Shown here: positions 1 to 6,170 of the stretch, piece by piece
Layout of the letters: every line of letters begins with the position of its first letter
Position numbering within the stretch: the first letter of the stretch is position 1
Assembly: GCA_002353285.1 (NCBI GenBank)
Contig: DEJJ01000020.1
Span: forward strand, 54,480 to 88,099
Source: Porphyromonadaceae bacterium UBA2751
GTDB taxonomy: Bacteria > Bacteroidota > Bacteroidia > Bacteroidales > Muribaculaceae
Direction: 5' to 3'
Length of the DNA stretch: 33,620 nt
Notes under the pieces: model-generated
Database searches by the model: none
What the model saw: only the letters and a program-made list of their open reading frames with translations
Told to the model about the DNA's origin: nothing
Translations under genes and position numbers: made by a program

Positions 1-91
1 CACAATTCACAATTCACAATGCATAATGCATAATTCACAATGCATAATTCACAATTCACAATGCATAATTCACAATGCATAATTCATAATT
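1..91. repeat. 7-bp tandem repeat tract, CAYAATK unit
   Basis: Thirteen consecutive 7-bp units run from the first base of the window. Each is a variant of CACAATT, CACAATG, CATAATG or CATAATT. The tract may extend off the left edge. It contains no convincing reading frame and lies in the gap before the first gene. The units vary only at positions 3 and 7. Confidence 0.9.
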
Positions 92-113
92 TTGGTGCAT
101 GATTGATACTTTG

Positions 114-151
114 ATACCCCCTCGCATGTTGCAGGCGAGGGGGTATTTTTT
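114..151 (+). terminator. Rho-independent terminator, rightward
   Basis: A 12-bp perfect stem (114-125 with 135-146) with a 9-base loop is followed directly by a T run at 146-151. The T run is on the plus-strand side, so it would end a rightward transcript from a gene left of the window. The leftward gene ending at 150 abuts it, but there is no A run on the left, so termination of that gene is less clear. Confidence 0.85.
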
Positions 152-593
152 AAAGTTGGTCGTGGGCGAAGGCAATCATGAGCTTTGCCTTGTAACGTCG
201 CCACTCGAGGTTGAAGATGCTGCTGCCGTGCTGCATGCCTCGTGGGTCGATGTCGCCATACATGCGCATGAGCACGAAGTGAGCCAGCAGCGCCACGATG
301 GTGTCGTGCAGAGCGTTGTCGAATCCCAGCGGCTGCTGATGCCTGAAAGCGAAAGTCATGATGATGTTGCGCGAGTCGATGTTGGGGTTATAGTTGTCGA
401 AAGTGATGTAGCCCATCACTCGCTGTCGCAAGTCGGCATATCCCTCCTTGAGTTTGAGCAACAGCATGTTGCGGTTATCGGGCGTGATGATGCGCACGTT
501 GTCGTTGTGTGCGCCGTGCCACGCGCTCTGTGCGTAGACGTAGTTTAGAATCTCGTCGAAGTCGATGTAGATGGTTAGAGTGTTTCTTTTCAT
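150..593 (-). CDS. Hypothetical protein, 147 aa
   Basis: I do not recognise this protein. It begins MKRNTLTIYIDFDEIL and has no signal peptide, membrane segment or cysteine motif, so it is probably cytoplasmic. The composition is that of a folded globular protein, with alternating hydrophobic beta-like stretches near the N-terminus and a helical centre (HDTIVALLAHFVLMRMYG, about residues 96-113). It lies 39 bp behind the 149-aa gene on the same strand and has no promoter of its own that I can see, so the two are probably one operon read from the promoter at 1151-1183. The opposing frame over the same bases is rejected because only this strand has a promoter and a partner gene. Confidence 0.7.
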   Translation of the reverse strand: MKRNTLTIYIDFDEILNYVYAQSAWHGAHNDNVRIITPDNRNMLLLKLKEGYADLRQRVMGYITFDNYNPNIDSRNIIMTFAFRHQQPLGFDNALHDTIVALLAHFVLMRMYGDIDPRGMQHGSSIFNLEWRRYKAKLMIAFAHDQL

Positions 594-632
594 GATTTTA
601 GATGAAATGAATGATTTAGTTAAGATGGTTGG

Positions 633-1082
633 TTAGGCCACCCGGCCATAAGGACGCCTGCAGTTCATGTGGCTGAGCTGCTGCTTGATGATGCTCCAGG
701 CGTGCTCGGGTGTGAGGAAGAACCGCGATGCGCGGCACTGCTCAATGACTATGGCGATGGCCCTGGCTGCCGACATCTTGCCTTGTTCCATTAGGCATTT
801 TACCTTTTTGGTCAAGTCGAGCCACATGTCGCGGTTGGCACTGCTCTTGAAGTTGGCCGAGTTGTCGCTTGCCAGCAGGCGTAGCACCACCACACGTGCT
901 CGCTCGTAGCTCACATGATAGGGTGGTGTGCCCGTTTCGAGAGCTATTGCGAGTGCCACTCGCTTAGGGTTCTTCACCTGCTTGGGCTTGAGCTGGTCGT
1001 AGATTTCGCAGTAAAGCTCGGTTAGTAGCCTGTCGCGCTCCTGTCGTCGCTGAGCGCTCTCGCTGTTGATAAAATAATTCAT
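633..1082 (-). CDS. Hypothetical basic protein, 149 aa
   Basis: This is an unrecognised, soluble, mostly helical protein rich in Arg and Lys (for example QRRQERDRLL at residues 11-20 and the C-terminal NCRRPYGRVA). There is no signal peptide or membrane segment. The strong basic charge would suit nucleic acid or protein binding, but no helix-turn-helix or other named motif is evident, so no function is proposed. It is the first gene of a two-gene leftward operon. A promoter match sits about 70 bp upstream of the ATG at 1082, and the 147-aa gene follows after 39 bp. Confidence 0.7.
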   Translation of the reverse strand: MNYFINSESAQRRQERDRLLTELYCEIYDQLKPKQVKNPKRVALAIALETGTPPYHVSYERARVVVLRLLASDNSANFKSSANRDMWLDLTKKVKCLMEQGKMSAARAIAIVIEQCRASRFFLTPEHAWSIIKQQLSHMNCRRPYGRVA

Positions 1083-1150
1083 GTTGTTGTTCTCTCTTTT
1101 TTAGTTAAGGTTAATGTTCGATTTTAGTTGTCGTGAACTGAATCACGGTG

Positions 1151-1183
1151 CAAAGATAATACAGATGGATGGTAAAATGCAAA
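1151..1183 (-). promoter_or_regulatory. Bacteroidetes-type promoter for the two-gene hypothetical operon
   Basis: Read on the minus strand, TTTG (1183-1180), 21 bases, then TATCTTTG (1158-1151) match the -33/-7 consensus TTTG and TAnnTTTG. Transcription would start near 1144 and leave a leader of about 60 nt before the ATG at 1082. Confidence 0.6.
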
Positions 1184-1232
1184 TAAATTAAGGTAAATTT
1201 ACAATTTATTTTAGGAAAAGATGTGGAGATAA

Positions 1233-1261
1233 TAAAAAAGTCCGCTGTGATGGCGGGCTTT
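1233..1261 (-). terminator. Rho-independent terminator of the sigma/anti-sigma operon
   Basis: A 9-bp stem (1237-1245 with 1253-1261, one G-U pair) has a 7-base loop. On the minus strand it is followed by a run of T (plus-strand A run 1233-1239). It lies 32 bp beyond the stop of the anti-sigma gene at 1293. Confidence 0.75.
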
Positions 1262-1292
1262 AGACTATATAATAATAAGAGGTGTGGCGGAG

Positions 1293-2726
1293 TTAGAAAT
1301 CGAGAGAGAGGCCTAACTGCAAGTTGAAGTTGAGCGGGTGCTCGTTGCGCATGGTGTTGAGTGGCATGGTTGTGATGTAGTGGGAGAGCTTGGGAGCCAA
1401 GTAGATGCCAATGTTGCGGTTGAAGTTGTACTGCACACCAGCGGTGGCATGTATTGACCATTGCAATCGCTTGATAGTCACGCTCTCGTTGTTGAACTTA
1501 GCCGATACCACCCTCTCGACCAGCGCCTCGCCACCAATGAATGTGCTGAGGCCGCGATAACGCCAGAAGTTCCATTTCACGCCAAATGGCAGTCCCACGA
1601 GCATCACCTTTTGCTTGAACTCGCCAGTGCCATTGTCGGGGGTGACATCGCTTGACATTGAGGTGAAATTGAGTCCAACCGAGCCATACAGATTACGCAC
1701 GATGCGCTTGTTGAACGTGATTCCGGCGGTGAGTGGCATGTGGTGGTGATAGTTGTAGTTGACGGGTGGAGCAACCCTGGGTGTGACTCCAGGAGCTGCT
1801 GGCGCCATCATCATGCCAGAGTTGTTGCTTGGTGGCAACAGCATGGATGCCGATGAACTGTTGACAGTCGAGTTGTGGTCGGTTGAAATCAGACCGTTGC
1901 CGTAGGCAGCCAACAGCATGGTGTTTTCCTTGTGATGCTTGGTGAGTGCCATTTTCTCCCTTGCCGCCCGTCGAGCATTGGCATCGTAGACCAGATGCTG
2001 CTGATAGGTGCTGTCGGTATAGGACTTCCATGGCTCCATGGCCTCTTGGTTCATGACGTTGTCGTACTGTGCATAGAGTTCCTCGAGGGCCTTCATTGTC
2101 TCGATGTCGTAGAAGTAGTCCTCGGGGTTAAACTCGTTAGGGAACTCGGCAAGGTCGATGAAGTTGCCGTCGCTGTGAGCCATTAGTTCGCTGTCGATGA
2201 GTTGGTTGCTGGCTGCGTCGACGTGTTCGCGCTGTGGGCGGCTTGCTCGTTGCTGCTTGGGGGCATGACTGTGAGCGGCGGCGTGACTTGCGCGAGAAGT
2301 TGCTGGCTGCGGGGTGGTGTTATGCGCCAAGAGCGATGGCTGTGTGGCGGTGGCAGTCAGCGATGGTGCAGTGGCCTCATTGGGTGTGGGTTGTTGCGCT
2401 TGTGAGTTATCGCCTCTGGACTGCTCGGTTACTGGAGCTTGAGGCCTATCGACTTGCTGCGCGAGAGGTTGCTGTGGTTGCTGCTGGTTGTCGTTGATGA
2501 AGATGAATCCTGTGGTGGCAACAACGGCGACAACGGCAGCTGCAGCAGCGGCCTTCCACAAGCGTGGGGTAATGATAGCTCGCTTGGGTGCAGGTGCATC
2601 AACAGGCTGCTGCGCCATCTTGCTTGCAATAGCCTCCCATGCCCCATCAGGCACTTGCCTGGTGGCATTGGCGGTCTTGCTCTTGATGGCGTTGATCCAG
2701 TTGTTGTCTATGTTGTTGTTATTCAT
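1293..2726 (-). CDS. Anti-sigma-like membrane protein with C-terminal outer-membrane beta-barrel domain
   Basis: The 477-aa protein has four visible parts. First is a cytoplasmic N-terminus of about 55 residues (VPDGAWEAIASKM), typical of the anti-sigma-side partners of Bacteroidetes ECF sigma factors. Next is one Ala/Val-rich transmembrane segment (about 57-78). A Gln/Pro/Ala-rich linker follows (about 79-265). The last part is a region with alternating beta strands (about 266-477: GSVGLNFTSM, VGLPFGVKWNFW, IHATAGVQYNF) that ends in a terminal Phe (LQLGLSLDF), like PorT-type outer-membrane barrels. Its ATG overlaps the sigma-factor stop by ATGA (2723-2726), so the two are translationally coupled. 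Expected role: hold the sigma factor and respond to an envelope signal. The anti-sigma role is inferred from position and topology. The barrel assignment rests on strand pattern and the C-terminal residue. Confidence 0.8.
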   Translation of the reverse strand: MNNNNIDNNWINAIKSKTANATRQVPDGAWEAIASKMAQQPVDAPAPKRAIITPRLWKAAAAAAVVAVVATTGFIFINDNQQQPQQPLAQQVDRPQAPVTEQSRGDNSQAQQPTPNEATAPSLTATATQPSLLAHNTTPQPATSRASHAAAHSHAPKQQRASRPQREHVDAASNQLIDSELMAHSDGNFIDLAEFPNEFNPEDYFYDIETMKALEELYAQYDNVMNQEAMEPWKSYTDSTYQQHLVYDANARRAAREKMALTKHHKENTMLLAAYGNGLISTDHNSTVNSSSASMLLPPSNNSGMMMAPAAPGVTPRVAPPVNYNYHHHMPLTAGITFNKRIVRNLYGSVGLNFTSMSSDVTPDNGTGEFKQKVMLVGLPFGVKWNFWRYRGLSTFIGGEALVERVVSAKFNNESVTIKRLQWSIHATAGVQYNFNRNIGIYLAPKLSHYITTMPLNTMRNEHPLNFNLQLGLSLDF

Positions 2727-3307
2727 TGTGTTGTTGTAATAAATTGCTGTTCATTGATGTAAGCCTTGATGCGCTTGGCAAGAAGCGATTTGGCCCTTGA
2801 GAGTTGTGAAGAAGAGGTTTTCTCGTTGATTCCTAACTGCTCGGCAATCTCCTTGTGAGAGAATCCGTCGAGGCAGTAGAGGTTGAAGACCGCTCGGTAT
2901 CCGTCGGGCAACTCGGCAATCATCTGCATTAAAGTGCTCACGTCTAGGCTGTTGATGGCTTGAGTGAATTCGTCGTCCTCTTCTTGGTCGGGTGGTTCCC
3001 CTATTGTCTCGACCGGTTGCGATGTGGCCTTTAGTCGCTTTTGCTGCCTGAGGAAGTTGATGGCAGTGTTGACGGCGACTTTGGTAGTCCATGCTTGCAG
3101 CGATCCCACATCCTTCCACTTGAAGTGCTGAATGGTGGTTAAAATCTTGACGAACGTGTCTTGCAGCACATCGCTTGCGTCATCGTCGTTGCCCACATAA
3201 CGGTAGATTACCGCCATGAGCAGCGGCGAGTACTGGTCGAAGAGCTCCCGCTGAGCACTTGCGATGCCCTGCTTGCAGCCTTGACAGATTTCTTTCTCGC
3301 TCATCAT
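2723..3307 (-). CDS. ECF-family RNA polymerase sigma factor
   Basis: This is a sigma-70 family ECF factor of about 194 aa from the start chosen here. Region 2 includes FDQYSPLLMAVIYRYVG, DASDVLQDTFVKI and SLQAWTTKVAVNTAINFLR. Region 4 includes LPDGYRAVFNLYCLDGFSHK and a helix-turn-helix (EIAEQLGINEKTSSSQLSRA). An acidic linker separates them. The open frame extends upstream to 3382, but I choose the ATG at 3307 (or the adjacent one at 3304) because homology begins there (MMSEKEICQGC) and because a TAATTTTG promoter element lies at 3345-3338, inside the longer frame. The downstream partner overlaps by ATGA and is the likely anti-sigma factor. Confidence 0.9.
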   Translation of the reverse strand: MMSEKEICQGCKQGIASAQRELFDQYSPLLMAVIYRYVGNDDDASDVLQDTFVKILTTIQHFKWKDVGSLQAWTTKVAVNTAINFLRQQKRLKATSQPVETIGEPPDQEEDDEFTQAINSLDVSTLMQMIAELPDGYRAVFNLYCLDGFSHKEIAEQLGINEKTSSSQLSRAKSLLAKRIKAYINEQQFITTTQ

Positions 3308-3337
3308 GATTACTATACTGCTTAAACGCACGAAGTG

Positions 3338-3345
3338 CAAAATTA
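3338..3345 (-). promoter_or_regulatory. -7 element upstream of the sigma factor
   Basis: TAATTTTG on the minus strand matches TAnnTTTG. No good TTTG is present at the usual upstream distance, so recognition may be by an alternative sigma or be weak. Its place argues for the short start of the sigma gene. The rest of the gap 3308-3690 holds two hairpins (below) and no supported gene. Confidence 0.4.
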
Positions 3346-3521
3346 CTGCATCATTTTTGATGAAAAAAATAATTTTGGTCAAAAATGAATTGTTGCAGTG
3401 AATGGTTGTGCAAAATGCAGCACGGTCGAAGACGGTGGCAAGGTGTCAATGAACTCATGCTATAAACACCCTGAGTGCTGAAATACTGCATGAAAAGTCG
3501 TGAAATTTAGAATTTTAACAT

Positions 3522-3562
3522 AAAAAAGCACCAAAGAGTGCAAAATGCCCCTGCTTTGGTGC
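3522..3562 (-). terminator. Second terminator-like hairpin, leftward
   Basis: A 9-bp perfect stem (3528-3536 with 3554-3562) can form a nested GCA-AAA-TGC inner hairpin. On the minus strand it is followed by six T (plus-strand A run 3522-3527). It lies about 70 bp beyond the stronger lipoprotein terminator, so it may be a back-up terminator. The half-site 3522-3546 is nearly repeated at 4145-4168. Confidence 0.55.
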
Positions 3563-3626
3563 CAAAATGGGTTGCTTGTTTTAACAATTGAGTTTAATCA
3601 ATTTATTATAAGGAAAAGAGCCATGC

Positions 3627-3677
3627 AAAAAACAAAGCTGCTCTCCACCTTGTGGAAAACAGCTTCAAACCTTTTTT
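3627..3677 (-). terminator. Strong bidirectional terminator after the lipoprotein gene
   Basis: A 14-bp stem (3635-3648 with 3652-3665, two G-U pairs) closes a 3-base loop. There is an A run on the left (3627-3634, interrupted once by C) and a T run on the right (3672-3677), so it could end transcripts from either side. It begins 26 bp past the lipoprotein stop. Confidence 0.85.
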
Positions 3678-3690
3678 AGCTTGTTGCTAA

Positions 3691-4032
3691 TTACTTGCCC
3701 TGCTCAGCAGCTGGATCAACAGCCTCGGTAGCAGCGTCAGCAGCCTTGTCGGCAGCGTCCTTAACAGCCTCAGTAGCCTTGTCGGCAGCCTCGTTGGCAG
3801 CGTCCTTAACAGCGTCGGTAGCCTCAGCAGCAGCGTCAGCAGCAGCATCCTTAACGGCCTCAGTAGCCTCGGTAGCTACACTGTCAACAGTAGCAGCAAC
3901 AGAGTCAACAACGGTAGTGTCCTCAACAGCTACAGAATCGGTAGAAGCGCTTGCGCTGGTAGTGCCCTGGTTGGTGCAAGAGAACATAGATACGCTAGCA
4001 ATTACAGCAACTAATAAAACTAACTTTTTCAT
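3691..4032 (-). CDS. Small lipoprotein with 15-residue Ala-rich repeats
   Basis: The 113-aa precursor has a lipoprotein signal: MKKLVLLVAV, a hydrophobic core and the lipobox SMFSC, with Cys19 to be lipidated. A Ser/Thr/Val linker follows (20-55). Then come three consecutive 15-residue repeats (56-70, 71-85, 86-100) and a partial fourth (101-105). Each begins ATxAV and continues KDAA. The repeats are Ala-rich with evenly spaced Lys, Asp and Glu, so they should form a long amphipathic helix or coiled coil, like late-embryogenesis-abundant or apolipoprotein-like proteins. No enzyme motif is present. The role could be envelope spacing or stress protection, which is inference. It has its own promoter (4090-4118) and terminator. 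The complementary frame is a mirror of the repeat and is rejected. Confidence 0.85.
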   Translation of the reverse strand: MKKLVLLVAVIASVSMFSCTNQGTTSASASTDSVAVEDTTVVDSVAATVDSVATEATEAVKDAAADAAAEATDAVKDAANEAADKATEAVKDAADKAADAATEAVDPAAEQGK

Positions 4033-4089
4033 TTCTTAAATCTTTTAATAATAAAACAATAAATAATTTTCTGTGTTTGAAAAACGGTG

Positions 4090-4118
4090 CAAATTTATAT
4101 CAAAAAATTAATATGCAA
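4090..4118 (-). promoter_or_regulatory. Promoter of the lipoprotein gene
   Basis: On the minus strand, TTG at 4118-4116 is followed after 18 bases by TAAATTTG (4097-4090), a full -7 match. The leader would be about 50 nt. The remaining sequence up to 4287 is A/T-rich and holds a weak hairpin (4194-4199 with 4210-4215) but no gene. Confidence 0.55.
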
Positions 4119-4287
4119 CTCTTTTTTGAATTTTTTTTTTGCTCAAAAAAGCACCAAAATTGCAAAATTAACAAAAGTTCACAAACTTACAATCTGTTAT
4201 TATATTGATTAACAGGTTTTTTATTGCAGAAAAAAAACTTTAATAGTGAAAGTGTTAAATTCTCTTTAATAATTTATTTTGTTGATT

Positions 4288-5946
4288 TTATCGGTAAAGG
4301 AAGCGCTTGATGCTTCGTTTTGGTGTCTTTTCAAACTCGTTGACCATGATCTCAATGCTTGAGATTCGCTCATAGGGTGCCACGAGCTTGTTGAGCTCGG
4401 TTTTGACAGTCTCCATGTGCTGTGGCAGCTTGTCGCGCGTGATGCCGTCGCGGTCCATTGCGTCGTAGTCGGGATAGACAAGAGCGACGAGCTTGCGGTC
4501 GCGGTCCACGACAAGGCTCTCGCTGATGTAGAGCATGTTGTTGAGCTTGGCCTCAATTTCCTCGGGGTAGATGTTCTGTCCACTTGGTCCCAGGAGCATG
4601 GTCTTGAGACGGCCACGGATGAAGATTGTGCCGTCGGCGCTGAGTGTGCCCATGTCGCCCGTGTGCAGCCATCCGTCGTCGTGCAGCACCTTGTCGGTTG
4701 CCTCGGTGTTGTGGAAGTAGCCCTTCATCACGTTCTCGCCCTTGACACAAATCTCGCCTGGGATGTTCTCGGGGTCGTCGCTGAGAATCTTGCACTCCAT
4801 GATTCCTGGCAGCACTCGTCCTGCACTGTGCAGCACAAACTCACGCCAGGGGGTGTGGCTCACCAGTGGTGCGCACTCGGTCATGCCGTAGCCCACGGTG
4901 AAAGGAAACTTTATCTTGTAGAGGAATTCCTCGACCTCGGCGTTGAAAGGTGCTCCCCCCACGATTACCTCCTCAAACTCTCCACCAAAAGCCTCGACCA
5001 GTCGCTTGCGAATTTGGTCGTAGATGCGTCGGTCGAGATAGGGCACTGCGAGAGCCCAACGCAGCCTTGTGCTGCTGATCATGGGCACAATCATCTTGCT
5101 GTAGATTTTCTCGAGCACCAGTGGAACGGTGATGACAAGGTTGGGCTTGATTTCCTGCATGGCCTTGACGAGCACCTTGGGTGCAGGGATGCGTCCCAGC
5201 AGTGTGATGTGAGCTCCCACGGCAAGCGGTGTGAGCATGTCGAATGCGCAGCCGTAGGCGTGAGCCAGGGGCAGGAACGAGACGCACCTGGTGCCGCGGC
5301 GGTGCAGCTGCGAGTTGATGCCGTAGACGATGTTGCCTGCCAGGTTATTGCCAGTGAGCATCACACCCTTGCTGAAGCCTGTGGTGCCACTGGTGTAGTT
5401 GATTTCCATGAGCTGGTCGTTGTCGCGGTCGATGTAGTTGATGCCTGCCGCAGTGAAACCTCCAGGATAGTTCTGGCTCATGAGCTGGTCGATGTTCTCG
5501 AGCGCTGCGTCCCAGGATTCGCCTTCCTTCTGCGCGAGCAGCTTGTCGTTGTCGAGCGAGATCACTGCGCGCACATGGCGCATGTTGTCGAAATCGAACG
5601 ACTCCCAGATGCTGTTGCTGGCAAAGAGCAGCTCGGCCTCACTGTGGTTGATGATGTGCTGTGCATCCTTTGGATTAAATTCCTGCAAGATTGGAACAAT
5701 GACAGCTCCATAGGTGATGGTGCCCATGAACACAATCACCCAGCTGGGTGTGTTCTTGCCAATGACAGCGACGCGGTCGCCAGGCTTGATGCCACACTCT
5801 TTATATATAAGGTGTAGTCGTGCAATTTGCTCGGCAAAGTTTCCGTAGGTTAAAGTTTGCTTGGTGTTATAGTCGCTCAGTGCGGGTAGTTCCCAGTTGT
5901 TGCGGAAGCTCTCCTCAAAAATTTTGATGGTATTTTCTTTCATCAT
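4288..5946 (-). CDS. AMP-dependent long-chain fatty acid-CoA ligase
   Basis: The 552-aa cytoplasmic adenylate-forming enzyme activates a carboxylate, most likely a fatty acid, as acyl-AMP and then acyl-CoA. Motifs in order: the phosphate-binding loop YTSGTTGFSKG (184-194), GYGMTECAP (352-360), the ribose-binding Asp in GWLHTGD (425-431), the hinge RGRLKT (444-449) followed by GQNIYPEEIE, and a C-terminal lysine region KTPKRSIKRF (540-549) where the catalytic Lys should lie. The length is slightly below that of the long AMP-binding CoA ligases (about 600 aa). There are two adjacent possible Met starts (5946 and 5943). It is a single gene with its own promoter and no operon partner. The fatty acid substrate is inferred from family resemblance. 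No clear terminator is seen downstream. Confidence 0.9.
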   Translation of the reverse strand: MMKENTIKIFEESFRNNWELPALSDYNTKQTLTYGNFAEQIARLHLIYKECGIKPGDRVAVIGKNTPSWVIVFMGTITYGAVIVPILQEFNPKDAQHIINHSEAELLFASNSIWESFDFDNMRHVRAVISLDNDKLLAQKEGESWDAALENIDQLMSQNYPGGFTAAGINYIDRDNDQLMEINYTSGTTGFSKGVMLTGNNLAGNIVYGINSQLHRRGTRCVSFLPLAHAYGCAFDMLTPLAVGAHITLLGRIPAPKVLVKAMQEIKPNLVITVPLVLEKIYSKMIVPMISSTRLRWALAVPYLDRRIYDQIRKRLVEAFGGEFEEVIVGGAPFNAEVEEFLYKIKFPFTVGYGMTECAPLVSHTPWREFVLHSAGRVLPGIMECKILSDDPENIPGEICVKGENVMKGYFHNTEATDKVLHDDGWLHTGDMGTLSADGTIFIRGRLKTMLLGPSGQNIYPEEIEAKLNNMLYISESLVVDRDRKLVALVYPDYDAMDRDGITRDKLPQHMETVKTELNKLVAPYERISSIEIMVNEFEKTPKRSIKRFLYR

Positions 5947-5981
5947 GACTGAATGATGTTTTGCAATAGTTTTTTAGGCTA

Positions 5982-6012
5982 CAAAATTAAAGAAAAAATC
6001 TAAAACTGCAAA
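5982..6012 (-). promoter_or_regulatory. Promoter of the acyl-CoA ligase gene
   Basis: On the minus strand, TTTG (6012-6009), 19 bases, then TAATTTTG (5989-5982) give a complete -33/-7 match with ideal spacing, about 35 bp ahead of the ATG. Confidence 0.7.
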
Positions 6013-6121
6013 ATTCGTTGTTGTTGTGTGTGAAATTTGCTAAATTTGCAGTGAAATCGGTTACTCATTTGGCACACTGATTTTTTCTGGGCTTGCATGG
6101 TAGCGATTGGTGGCGAAGTTC

Positions 6122-6129
6122 TACCTTTG
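6122..6129 (+). promoter_or_regulatory. -7 element upstream of glgB
   Basis: TACCTTTG matches the -7 consensus about 42 bp before the glgB ATG. The expected TTTG is not at the usual spacing; the nearest TTG is at 6093-6095, 26 bases away. An A/T palindrome-like stretch lies between this element and the start codon. Confidence 0.5.
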
Positions 6130-6170
6130 CAAATCATTTTATGGGATACTGACACATTATATATAATATT

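Noticed and set aside
99..548. Rightward 149-codon frame opposite the first hypothetical gene
   Set aside because: It starts inside the terminator region, and only the leftward strand has a promoter and an operon partner.
4194..4220. Terminator for the acyl-CoA ligase
   Set aside because: The 6-bp stem with a T run faces the wrong way (rightward) and is weak.
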